Assembly: GCA_030431455.1 (NCBI GenBank) | Contig: JAUIJE010000006.1 | Location: 124,001-188,000, forward strand | Direction of reading: 5' to 3' | Origin: a bacterium | GTDB taxonomy: Bacteria > Myxococcota > UBA727 > JAUIJE01 | DNA length: 64,000 nt | Shown: piece after piece, positions 56,329 to 64,000 of the stretch | Numbering within the stretch: position 1 is the stretch's first letter | How the letters are laid out: the number at the start of each line of letters is the position of its first letter | Translations under genes and position numbers: made by a program | Notes under the pieces: model-generated | What the model saw: only the letters and a program-made list of their open reading frames with translations | Told to the model about the DNA's origin: nothing | The model's database searches: none

Positions 56329-57148
56329 ACGCCGCCGGCGCGTGTCCCGTGCGGTTCTGGTCGGCGCGTCGGTGCTCGCGCTCGCGGGGGGGCTGACCCT
56401 GATCGGAGGGCCCGCGCGCCGCTATCCCGACCTGTCCCGGGCCGGCCCCCCGTCGGGGGCGCCGCCGCCCGGGTTTGTCGCCACCACCGTCGAGGGCGCG
56501 GGCGGCCATCGCCTGCGCGCGTTCGTGCGCGCGGGACCGGAGATGGTGTACTGGATGGACGGCAACGACCCGGCCCCGCTCGCCGCGGGGGCCGCGCACG
56601 CCGCCGCGGTGCTGCCCGACGACGTGGGCATCACCGTGATCGCCCCGCGCGGGTTCGAGCAGGACGGCGGCCACCTCGCGCCCGGGGTGCTGCGCGCCGA
56701 CGCCGAGGCGATCCGCGCGCGGGTGCTGGCCGACGCGGACGGGCCGGTGGTGTTCGGGGGGTTTTCGCTCGGTACGCTGTTCACGCTGTTCGCGGCCCAT
56801 CGGGCGCCCGACGTGTGCGCGGTGCTGCTGGCCCCGCTCACGGACATCGGCGTTCGTCCCGCCGCCGGCCCCGGCGTGCTCACGCGGCTGTGGAGCCGGG
56901 TGTATGCCCCGCGCTACGACGCCCGGGGGGTGCGGTTGATGGGGCCGGCGTTGGCCGTGCGCGGCGCCCTCGACGAGGACAGCACCGCCGATGACCTGGC
57001 CGCGCTGAGCGCCCAGGGCCCGGACGTCGAGGTGATGCAGGTCCCAAAAGTGGGACACGCCACGCTCCCCGACGCCCCCGCGGTCCAAAAAGCGGTACAA
57101 ACCTTTGTCGCCAAGTGCCGCGAACGTCACACCAAGGGGGGCTCATGA
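56321..57148 (+). CDS. alpha/beta hydrolase, membrane-anchored
   Basis: 275 residues from GTG 56321, which overlaps the PKS stop by 8 bases. A basic start and hydrophobic helix (AVLVGASVLALAGGLTLIGG) anchor or export it. The hydrolase core has GGFSLGT with nucleophile Ser near residue 149, ALAVRGALDED with the acid near 212 and VGHATLP with His near 244. It may act as type-II thioesterase, esterase or acyl-releasing enzyme on the PKS/NRPS product, but on the outer face if the helix is a true anchor. The stop overlaps the NRPS-like start (ATGA). Confidence 0.7.
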   Translation: MGERRRRVSRAVLVGASVLALAGGLTLIGGPARRYPDLSRAGPPSGAPPPGFVATTVEGAGGHRLRAFVRAGPEMVYWMDGNDPAPLAAGAAHAAAVLPDDVGITVIAPRGFEQDGGHLAPGVLRADAEAIRARVLADADGPVVFGGFSLGTLFTLFAAHRAPDVCAVLLAPLTDIGVRPAAGPGVLTRLWSRVYAPRYDARGVRLMGPALAVRGALDEDSTADDLAALSAQGPDVEVMQVPKVGHATLPDAPAVQKAVQTFVAKCRERHTKGGS

Positions 57149-60100
57149 GCGGTCGGCAGTTTCGTTGTGTCATCGTCGGGGACGGGTCGCTCACCGTGCA
57201 CGCGGCCCAGTCCCTGCTCGCCGGCGGTCACACCCTGGTGGCGGCGGTGACCGACGAGCCCGCGGTCGAGGGCGTGTGTCGACGCCACGACGTGCCCGTG
57301 ATGCGGTTTTCGCGCCACCTCGCCGAGCAGCTCGCGGCCGAGCCCTTCGACATCCTGTTCTCCGTGGTCAACCTGCGCCTGCTGCCCGAGGACGTGCTGG
57401 CCTTGCCCCGGGAGATGGCGATCAACTTCCACGACGGGCCGCTCCCGGATTGGGCCGGGGTCAACGTGACGACGTGGGCGCTGTTGCGGGACCGGCCCGC
57501 CCACGGGGTGACCTGGCACCTGATGCAAGGCGAAGCCGACACCGGGGACATCCTCGTGCAGGCCCCGGTGGACATCGCCGACGACGAGACCTCGTTTTCG
57601 CTCAACGCCAAGTGCTACGCGGCGGGCATGGCCACCTTCGACGACCTGCTCGCCCAGCTCGAAGCCGGGACCTGGCGCAAGACGGCCCAGGACGCGTCCG
57701 CTCGGCACTATTTCGACTTCTACGACCGGCCCGCGCACGGGGGCGCCCTTGACTTCGCGGCCTCCGCGGCCGACATCGCGCGCACGGTCCGCGCCCTCGA
57801 CTTCGGGGCGGGCTACGAAAATCCGCTGGCCTCGGCCAAAGTGGTCACCGCCCATGGCGCTGTGCTCGTGGGCCAGGCGGCGCCCGCCCCCGGGCAAGGC
57901 GCGCCCGGCACGCTGCTCGAGGTGCAGCGGGACGGCATCGTGGTCGCGGCCGGGGACGGTGCGGTGGCGTTGACCAAGCTTCGCAATGTGTATGGGCGCA
58001 CCCTCGACGGTGCCGGCGTACTGGCCGCCCTTCAGGTGGCGGTGGGGGCCAACCTGACCGCCCCCGACGCCGCCGGCCTGGAAGCGACGGTGCGCGCGGT
58101 GGCGCGGAGCGAAGGCTTCTTTCGGCGTCGGCTGCTCACCGCCACCGACGACAACCTCGTGCTCAGCGGAACCCAGGCCGCGGCCCCCGGGGCCCGGCGG
58201 GGGCAGGCCCCGGTCGCGTTGCCCGCCGTCGACACCCCCGACGCGGCCGCGGGCGCGTTGTGCGCCGCGCTGGGGCGGCTCACCGGGCGGGCGCGCTACT
58301 TGGTGGCGGTGTCCACCGACGACCTCGCGGCCGCGGCCGACGGGCAGGGCGGGTTGTTGTCGTCGTGGGTCCCGCATCGGCCCCAGGGCGGCCTCGACCA
58401 ACCCCTCGCCTCGTGGACAAAAGCGGCCGAAGCCCAGCTGCCCGCGCTGCGCGCCCGGGGGACGTTTTTGCGTGACCTCGTGGCCCGCACCCCCGGTCTC
58501 GCCGCCCACCGCGATGGCTTGCGGCTGGGGGTCCAGCTCCACCTCGGGGCCGGGCCCGCGCCCGACACCGGGGCCCCGGTGGTGTTCTGCATCGATCCCG
58601 CGGGGGCGGTCACCGTCGAGGTGGCCGAGCGCACCGGGGGCGTGACCGCCTCCGAGCTCGCGGCCCGGGTGAGCACCTTCGCGGCCGCGGCCGCGCGCGG
58701 GGGCGCGGTGTCCTCCATCGACATTGTGACGGCGGAGGAGCGCGCGTTCCTGTTGGGCGAGGTCAACGACACCGCGCGGGACGTGCCCCGCTCCGACACG
58801 CTGGACGCGGCGTTCGCGCGCCAGGTGCAAAAGACCCCCGACGCCCCCGCGCTCACCGTGGGCGGTGAGACCCTCAGCTATGCCCAGTTGGCCGCGCGGT
58901 CCCGGGGGGTGGCCCAGGCGTTGATGGCCCGGGACGTCGGTCCCGGGCACCGGGTGGGCATCTACGTCGAGCGATCCGCGGACATGATGGTGGCGGTCCT
59001 GGGCACCTTGATGGCGGGGGCCGCGTACACGCCCCTCGACCCCGCGTACCCGGCGCAGCGGGTGGCGTACATGATCGAGGACGCCAAGCTCAGCGCGATC
59101 CTGGTACATCCCCGGTCCGCGGGCCGGTTGTCGGGGCACGAGGACGTCCTGCTCGACGTCGCCGGCTGCGCCCCGCAGGACGACGCAGTGGCGGCCCGGG
59201 CCACGGGCCGCGACCTCGCCTATGTCATTTACACCAGCGGGTCGACGGGCAAGCCCAAGGGGGTCATGGTCGAGCACCACAACGTGGTCAACTTCTTCGC
59301 GGCCATGGACGAGGTCATCGCCCCCTCCACCCCGCGTCGCTGGTTGGCGGTCACGTCGCTCAACTTCGACATCAGCGTGCTGGAGTTGCTCTACACCCTG
59401 ACCCGCGGGTTTGAGGTGGTGCTGTACCAGGACGCCGAGCGCGCGGGGACGGCGATGGGGGAGTCCGCGGCCCGGGGGCCGGCGATCGATTTTTCGTTGT
59501 TCTACTTCTCCGCCGACGAGGGCGAAGCGGGGGACAAATACCGCCTGCTCATCGAGGGCGCGAAGTTCGGCGATGCCCACGGCTTCTGCGCGGTGTGGAC
59601 CCCGGAGCGTCACTTTCACGCTTTTGGAGGTCTCTACCCGAACCCTTCGGTGACCGGCGCGGCCTTGGCCATGGTCACCCAGAACGTTCAAATCCGGTCC
59701 GGCTCCTGCGTCAGCCCCTTGCACTCCCCGATTCGCATCGCCGAGGAGTGGAGCGTGGTCGACAACCTCTCGGGGGGGCGGGTGGGGCTGTCCTTCGCCG
59801 CGGGTTGGCAGCCCAACGACTTCGCGATCCGGCCCCACGCGTTCAAAGACCGCAAAGACCAGATGTTGCGCGACATCGACACCGTGAAGCGGCTGTGGCG
59901 CGGGGAGGCGGTGGAGTTCGCGGACGGCACGGGCAAGAACATCGAGGTGCGGACCCTGCCGCGCCCGATCCAAGACGAGCTGCCGGTGTGGGTCACCGCC
60001 GCGGGCAATCCAGAGACATTCCGGGCGGCGGGTGAGCGCGGGGCCAACCTGTTGACCCACCTCCTGGGGCAGACCCTCGAGGAGCTTGACGAGAAAATTC

Positions 60101-61755
60101 GCGTCTACCGCGAAGCCTATGCCGCCGCCGGGCACCCCGGCCGCGGCGTCGTGTCGTTGATGCTGCACACCTACGTGGGCGAGACCGACGACGAGTCCCG
60201 CGAGACCGCCCGCGAGCCGATGAAGCAGTACCTCAAGAGCGCGGTGGGCCTGGTGCAGAAAGCGGCCTGGTCGTTCCCCACGTTCAAGAAGAGCACCACC
60301 CTCGACGATGGCACCTTCTCCACCTCGCACCTGTCCGACGAGGAGATGGACGCGTTGTTGTCGTTCTCGTTCGAGCGCTATTTCGACACCTCGGGGCTGT
60401 TCGGCTCGGTGGAGACCGCCACCGCGTTCGCCCACCAGGTGGCCCAGATCGACGCCGACGAGATCGCGTGCTTGATCGATTTCGGGGTCCCGACGGACAA
60501 GGTCCTCGCGCAACTGCCGCGGTTGGCGGAGGTCTTGCGCCGGCAGAAGGCGAGCGCGGCCAGCGCCCCCACGGGGAGCGAAGCCGGCCTTGGGGTGACG
60601 CACGCCTCCGCCGCGGAGCTGATGCAACGACATGGGGTGACCCACGTGCAGTGCACGCCGAGCATGGCCCGGATGTGGATGGCCGACGACGCCACCCGCC
60701 AGGCGCTCGGGCAGGTGGGGCAAATCCTGATCGGCGGTGAGGCCTTCCCCGCGCCGCTCGCCCGGGATCTGCTCAGCGTCAACGACAACGTGCACAACAT
60801 GTACGGGCCCACCGAGACCACGATTTGGTCGTCGACCCACCAGGTCGAGCCGCGGGTGCCGAGCGTGCCCATCGGCCGCCCCATCGCCAACACCGAGATG
60901 TACATCCTCGACGACAACCGCCGGCTGCTCCCTCCCGGGACCCCGGGGGAGCTGTACATCGGCGGGCGCGGGGTGGTGCGCGGCTATTTTGAGCGGCCCG
61001 AGCTCACCGACGAGCGGTTCGTGCCCAATCCCTTCGGCGAAGGGAGGCTGTACCGCACCGGTGACGTGGCCCAAGTGCGCGCGGACGGGGTGTTTGAGTT
61101 CCTCGGCCGGGCCGACGACCAGGTCAAGATCCGCGGCCACCGCATCGAACTCGGCGAGATCGAGACCGCGCTCAGTGGGCACCCGAGCGTCTCGGCGGCG
61201 GTGGTCATCGCCCGTGACGACGACGGCACCGGGCCTCGGTTGGTGGGGTACGTCATCGGCAAGGGGGCCGCCGATCCCGATCCTGTGGCATTGCGCGACC
61301 ACCTGCGCCAGAGCCTGCCCGAACACATGGTGCCCGCCGACTTTGTGACCCTGGACGCCTTCCCCCACACCCCCAACAAGAAAATCGACAAGAAGGCGCT
61401 GCCTGCGCCCAAGCGGGCGGGGCCGCGGCGCGCCCGGACCGCGCCCCCCGAGGGCGAGACCGAGGAGGTCTTGGCCCGGATTTGGTCATCGGTGCTCGGT
61501 CTGGACCAGGTGGGGGTCGACGAGAACTTCTTCGACCTCGGGGGGCATTCGCTGCAAACCGTCGAGGTCCTGGTGCAGGTCAAAAAGGAGCTGTCGCCGG
61601 AGGTCAGTCTGGTCGACTTGTTCCGGTACCCGACCATCCGGGCGCTGGCCCAAGCCCTGGCCAAGTCCGGTGACACCCCCTCGGCCGCGACCGCGGGACA
61701 AAAACGCGCCGAGGCCCGCATGCGGCGCCGCAACCAACGTCGACGAGGGGCCTGA
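57145..61755 (+). CDS. NRPS-like protein: formyltransferase-like domain, A domain with inserted luciferase-like monooxygenase, carrier protein
   Basis: 1536 residues. About 1-230: formyltransferase-like (INFHDGPLPDWAGVN near 94, EADTGDILVQ near 131). About 300-545: remnant resembling the end of a condensation domain, without HHxxxDG. A domain starts near 552 (LTVGGETLSYAQLAARS; A3 YVIYTSGSTGKPKGVMVEH near 695). At about 763-1140 it is interrupted by an FMN-dependent luciferase-like monooxygenase (IDFSLFYFSADEGEAGDKYR, WTPERHFHAFGGLYPNP, RIAEEWSVVDNLSGGRVGLS). The A domain resumes near 1153 (NMYGPTETT; LYRTGDV; VKIRGHRIELGEIE). Carrier near 1440-1510 has Ser in DLGGHSL. This is the MupA/Atu3671-type plan. 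Predicted to activate, oxidise and perhaps formylate an amino or acyl unit. Confidence 0.9.
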   Translation: MSGRQFRCVIVGDGSLTVHAAQSLLAGGHTLVAAVTDEPAVEGVCRRHDVPVMRFSRHLAEQLAAEPFDILFSVVNLRLLPEDVLALPREMAINFHDGPLPDWAGVNVTTWALLRDRPAHGVTWHLMQGEADTGDILVQAPVDIADDETSFSLNAKCYAAGMATFDDLLAQLEAGTWRKTAQDASARHYFDFYDRPAHGGALDFAASAADIARTVRALDFGAGYENPLASAKVVTAHGAVLVGQAAPAPGQGAPGTLLEVQRDGIVVAAGDGAVALTKLRNVYGRTLDGAGVLAALQVAVGANLTAPDAAGLEATVRAVARSEGFFRRRLLTATDDNLVLSGTQAAAPGARRGQAPVALPAVDTPDAAAGALCAALGRLTGRARYLVAVSTDDLAAAADGQGGLLSSWVPHRPQGGLDQPLASWTKAAEAQLPALRARGTFLRDLVARTPGLAAHRDGLRLGVQLHLGAGPAPDTGAPVVFCIDPAGAVTVEVAERTGGVTASELAARVSTFAAAAARGGAVSSIDIVTAEERAFLLGEVNDTARDVPRSDTLDAAFARQVQKTPDAPALTVGGETLSYAQLAARSRGVAQALMARDVGPGHRVGIYVERSADMMVAVLGTLMAGAAYTPLDPAYPAQRVAYMIEDAKLSAILVHPRSAGRLSGHEDVLLDVAGCAPQDDAVAARATGRDLAYVIYTSGSTGKPKGVMVEHHNVVNFFAAMDEVIAPSTPRRWLAVTSLNFDISVLELLYTLTRGFEVVLYQDAERAGTAMGESAARGPAIDFSLFYFSADEGEAGDKYRLLIEGAKFGDAHGFCAVWTPERHFHAFGGLYPNPSVTGAALAMVTQNVQIRSGSCVSPLHSPIRIAEEWSVVDNLSGGRVGLSFAAGWQPNDFAIRPHAFKDRKDQMLRDIDTVKRLWRGEAVEFADGTGKNIEVRTLPRPIQDELPVWVTAAGNPETFRAAGERGANLLTHLLGQTLEELDEKIRVYREAYAAAGHPGRGVVSLMLHTYVGETDDESRETAREPMKQYLKSAVGLVQKAAWSFPTFKKSTTLDDGTFSTSHLSDEEMDALLSFSFERYFDTSGLFGSVETATAFAHQVAQIDADEIACLIDFGVPTDKVLAQLPRLAEVLRRQKASAASAPTGSEAGLGVTHASAAELMQRHGVTHVQCTPSMARMWMADDATRQALGQVGQILIGGEAFPAPLARDLLSVNDNVHNMYGPTETTIWSSTHQVEPRVPSVPIGRPIANTEMYILDDNRRLLPPGTPGELYIGGRGVVRGYFERPELTDERFVPNPFGEGRLYRTGDVAQVRADGVFEFLGRADDQVKIRGHRIELGEIETALSGHPSVSAAVVIARDDDGTGPRLVGYVIGKGAADPDPVALRDHLRQSLPEHMVPADFVTLDAFPHTPNKKIDKKALPAPKRAGPRRARTAPPEGETEEVLARIWSSVLGLDQVGVDENFFDLGGHSLQTVEVLVQVKKELSPEVSLVDLFRYPTIRALAQALAKSGDTPSAATAGQKRAEARMRRRNQRRRGA

Positions 61756-61756
61756 G

Positions 61757-62506
61757 ATGCGCATCCTCAACAGCCGGTTCGACGAGGTCACCACCGCCGA
61801 GGTCGCGGACCAGGTCATCGACATGATCCGCGCGGGGGAGCGGGGCTGGCTGTGCACGGTCAACGTCGCGATCCTGATGATGATGCAGGACGATGCCCAA
61901 CTGCAGCGGTTCGTGGACCAGGCGAGGTTCGTGGTGGCCGACGGCCAGCCGCTCATCTGGGCGTCGAAGCTCGCCCCCCGGGCGTTGCCCGAGCGGGTCA
62001 CCGGGGTGGACCTGGTCGAGGAGCTGTGCGCGCGCGCGGCCCGGGAAGAGCTCGGGGTCTACCTCCTCGGGGCCCAGCGCGACATCGTCGACCAGGTCGA
62101 GCGCAAGCTGTGCCAACGCTATCCAGGGTTGCACATCGCGGGGGTCGACGACGGCTACTTCACGTGGGACGAGGCCCAGGCCCGGGCCGAACACGTGCGC
62201 CAGAGTGGGGCCCACATCCTCATCGTGGCCATGGGTGTGCCCCGGCAAGAACGGTTCATCGAGGAATACTGGGAGCAGCTGGGCGTGCCCTTCGCCATCG
62301 GGGTGGGCGGCAGCTTCGACGTGGTGGCCGGCCTCCGCCAGCGCGCGCCCCGGGTGGTGCAAGCGGTGGGCATGGAGTGGGCGTTCCGGTTGGCCCAAGA
62401 GCCCCGGCGACTGTTCAAGCGCTATCTGATGACCAACTCCCGCTTCATCTGGCAGATGAGCAAAGACATTGCCACGGGCCGCAAGGGCCTTTCGGAGGAT
62501 TCATGA
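61757..62506 (+). CDS. WecG/TagA/CpsF-family glycosyltransferase
   Basis: 249 residues with the GT26 pattern: TVNVAILMMMQDD near 35, VADGQPLIWASKL near 61, VTGVDLVEELC near 81, VYLLGAQ, and VAMGVPRQERFIEEYW near 157, then IGVGGSFDVVAG. These enzymes move ManNAcA or ManNAc onto lipid-linked GlcNAc. ATG 61757 comes 1 base after the NRPS-like stop, so it is part of that transcript. The epimerase that makes UDP-ManNAc follows directly. Confidence 0.9.
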   Translation: MRILNSRFDEVTTAEVADQVIDMIRAGERGWLCTVNVAILMMMQDDAQLQRFVDQARFVVADGQPLIWASKLAPRALPERVTGVDLVEELCARAAREELGVYLLGAQRDIVDQVERKLCQRYPGLHIAGVDDGYFTWDEAQARAEHVRQSGAHILIVAMGVPRQERFIEEYWEQLGVPFAIGVGGSFDVVAGLRQRAPRVVQAVGMEWAFRLAQEPRRLFKRYLMTNSRFIWQMSKDIATGRKGLSEDS

Positions 62507-63609
62507 GCGCCCGGCGCAAACTCATGGTCGTGCTCGGCACCCGTCCCGAGGCGATCAAGCTCGCCCCGGTGATCCTCGGGGCCAAGGACCGTGCAGACAC
62601 ATTTGAGACGGTCGTCATCACCACCGGGCAGCACAAAGAGATGCTCGCCCAGATGCTCGACGAGTTCGGCATCACCCCGGACAAAGACCTCCAGATCATG
62701 AAGCCAGACCAGACCCTGGCCCACATCACCACCGCCGCCCTTGAGGGGCTGTCCGACGCGATCACCGCACACCAGCCCGATTGGGTCGTGGTCCAAGGCG
62801 ACACCACCACCACCTTCGCCGGCGCCCTCGCGGCGTTCTACCAGAAGGTCAAGGTCGCCCACGTCGAAGCGGGGCTGCGCACCTACGACAAGCACCAGCC
62901 CTACCCCGAGGAGATCAACCGAACCCTCACCGGCCATCTCGCCGACATTCACTTCCCCCCGACGACGATGAGCCGGGACAACCTCCTCCGCGAGAACATC
63001 CCCGCCGATCGCATCTTCGTCACCGGCAACACCGCCATCGACGCGTTGTTCTTGACCCTGAAAAAGATGGGCCGGACCCCCAACAAGGCCGGGCCGGTGC
63101 GCCCCCGGGAGCGGATCTTGCTCACCGCCCACCGCCGGGAGAACCAAGGTCCCAACCTGGAACAAATCTGTGACGCGGTGCTCACCCTCGTCGACCGCTA
63201 TCCATCTTTGCAGGTGACCTATCCCGTGCACCTGTCGCCCCGGGTTCGGGCCACGGTGATGCCCAAGCTCGGTGACCACCCGCGGATCACGCTCACCGAC
63301 CCCCTTGGCTATCCAGAGTTTGTCCAGGCGATGGACGACGCCGACATCATCCTCACCGATTCCGGGGGGGTGCAAGAGGAGGCCCCCTCCCTGGGCAAAC
63401 CCGTGCTCGTGTTGCGCGAAAGCACCGAGCGCCCCGAGGCCAGCGAGGCCGGCACCGCCCGCATCGTGGGCGCCGACCGGGATGTGATCGTGCGGGAGAC
63501 CGCCCGGCTGGTGGACGATGACCAGGCCTACGCGGCCATGGCCCGGGCCGACAATCCCTACGGGGACGGCACCGCCGCGGCCCAGATCCTCGACCGCCTC
63601 GCGGGCTGA
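62503..63609 (+). CDS. wecB: UDP-N-acetylglucosamine 2-epimerase (non-hydrolysing)
   Basis: 368 residues. Diagnostic parts: VVLGTRPEAIKLAPVI near 9, TGQHKEML near 40, VVQGDTTTTFAGALAAFY near 92, VEAGLRTYDKHQPYPEEINR near 116 (catalytic Asp and Glu), TAHRRENQG near 207, and ILTDSGGVQEEAPSLGKPVL near 285. It converts UDP-GlcNAc to UDP-ManNAc, the donor precursor for a WecG-type enzyme. GGAGGATTC and an ATGA overlap fix the start at 62503. No ManNAc dehydrogenase (WecC) is nearby, so ManNAc rather than ManNAcA may be used, or wecC is elsewhere. Confidence 0.93.
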   Translation: MSARRKLMVVLGTRPEAIKLAPVILGAKDRADTFETVVITTGQHKEMLAQMLDEFGITPDKDLQIMKPDQTLAHITTAALEGLSDAITAHQPDWVVVQGDTTTTFAGALAAFYQKVKVAHVEAGLRTYDKHQPYPEEINRTLTGHLADIHFPPTTMSRDNLLRENIPADRIFVTGNTAIDALFLTLKKMGRTPNKAGPVRPRERILLTAHRRENQGPNLEQICDAVLTLVDRYPSLQVTYPVHLSPRVRATVMPKLGDHPRITLTDPLGYPEFVQAMDDADIILTDSGGVQEEAPSLGKPVLVLRESTERPEASEAGTARIVGADRDVIVRETARLVDDDQAYAAMARADNPYGDGTAAAQILDRLAG

Positions 63610-63676
63610 CCCGCGGTCGCGCCGTCCAAGCGCGCACTGGCGCGGATCTCGGCACCCAGCACCATTGGTGGGTGTA

Positions 63677-63733
63677 TGTAGGACACACGCGCACCCGTCG
63701 TACGTATTGCGACACCGCCCTTCACGTCCTACA
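63677..63733. promoter_or_regulatory. inverted TGTAGGAC / GTCCTACA pair upstream of lipoprotein gene
   Basis: TGTAGGAC (63677-63684) and GTCCTACA (63726-63733) face each other 41 bases apart, inside the 168-base gap before ATG 63778. A further perfect repeat, AACGAT/ATCGTT (63735-63740 and 63749-63754), follows. The heptamer is the same as in the palindrome at 41161-41174. Spacing would allow two bound dimers or a small loop. Confidence 0.35.
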
Positions 63734-63777
63734 CAACGATCTCACGCGATCGTTGCGTCTGGCTGTGTGAGGTCCCC

Positions 63778-64000
63778 ATGTTGTGTCGTTCGTCCGTCGT
63801 CACCGCCGCCCTGGTCGGCATCTCCCTGTTGGCCCACACCGGGTGCCCCTCCGACGACGGCCTCGACGACATCGTGCCCTACATCGAAGTCGGCGACCCC
63901 CTCGAAGAGGGCGGCACCATTTGTGACGAAGACCGCTTCTCCAACTGCGCGTATGCGTTCGGTGAGGTGAGCGTGGGCGAAGGCCGGACGTTCAAGCTCC
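63778..64000 (+). CDS. lipoprotein, 5' part, possible ASH/choice-of-anchor domain
   Basis: Only the first 74 residues are in the window; the frame is open at the edge. Signal sequence (VVTAALVGISLLAHTGC) with lipobox-like HTGC, so Cys22 is probably lipidated. The mature start is acidic (SDDGLDDIVPYIEVGDPLEE) with a short Cys pair, and CAYAFGEVSVGEGRTFKL looks like the first strands of an ASH-type (ASPM-SPD2-Hydin) choice-of-anchor beta-sandwich. TGAGG precedes the ATG by 5 bases. Similar lipoproteins often have several such domains. Confidence 0.6.
   Translation, partial: MLCRSSVVTAALVGISLLAHTGCPSDDGLDDIVPYIEVGDPLEEGGTICDEDRFSNCAYAFGEVSVGEGRTFKL

Noticed and set aside
57127-61368. 1413-residue minus-strand open frame
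   Set aside because: Antisense to the NRPS-like gene with clear domains; Arg/Gly/His-rich shadow.

Overview
The window is a very GC-rich, densely coding stretch of a bacterial chromosome. It looks like Myxococcota or a related deltaproteobacterial lineage. The signs are lipoproteins with Gly-Asp and Asp-Ala-Gly linkers plus thrombospondin type-3 repeats, a DUF1592/DUF1552 gene pair, Cys-rich Dickkopf-like repeats, a probable sigma-54 promoter, and a Wza/Wzz/Wzx/Wzy exopolysaccharide (EPS) operon with a polyketide synthase nearby. This is inference from gene content; there is no rRNA, convincing tRNA, insertion sequence, CRISPR array or origin.

Layout. 182-3959: SGNH hydrolase, ferritin-like protein, NodU/CmcH-type carbamoyltransferase and DUF5989 membrane peptide, packed as one operon. 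3971-16341: secreted Cys-rich, TPR-like and GD/TSP3 proteins, a YdjM-like membrane protein, a diacylglycerol-kinase-type lipid kinase, a GH44 glycoside hydrolase, an FHA protein with a degenerate CpsD-like ATPase domain, a CelD/BcsL-type GNAT, a catalase-like lipoprotein and an acyltransferase-3. 16338-19794: Trk/Ktr potassium uptake operon ending in a kinase-less HAMP sensor. 19849-23377: SMR/EamA-like protein, then a phospholipid cluster (YnbA-like CDP-alcohol phosphotransferase, CdsA, PlsC) behind a near-perfect sigma-54 promoter. 23445-29464: soluble Cache protein, PilZ protein, VOC lipoprotein, fatty-acid-hydroxylase-like enzyme, HNH protein and hybrid histidine kinase.

29636-39545 is a minus-strand EPS operon read from WbaP-type priming transferase through Wzx flippase, Wza, an outer-membrane barrel, a 59-residue membrane peptide, a receiver-only regulator, a Wzz-type co-polymerase without kinase domain, a Wzy/ligase-type polymerase and a GT2. 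A dyad-rich intergenic region (39546-40006) separates it from a plus-strand gene of unknown function. More EPS genes follow (GT2, two hexapeptide acetyltransferases). 46262-50097 carries the DUF1592/DUF1552 pair. 50107-63609 is a tightly coupled plus-strand run: a complete PKS module with thioesterase (KS-AT-KR-DH-ACP-TE), an alpha/beta hydrolase, an NRPS-like protein (formyltransferase, adenylation domain split by a luciferase-like monooxygenase, carrier protein), a WecG-type glycosyltransferase and a WecB-type epimerase. The window ends inside another lipoprotein gene.

Working model: the region makes, modifies and exports a surface polysaccharide, and co-transcribes a small hybrid PKS/NRPS pathway with glycosyl enzymes, so that the acyl or amino-acyl product may end up on a glycan or glycolipid. 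A separate sequence-level oddity runs through the whole window: a short word close to CAGWSACATTG, and its inverted pair CAATGNCATTG, recur on both strands and in several reading frames, far above what the base composition would give.
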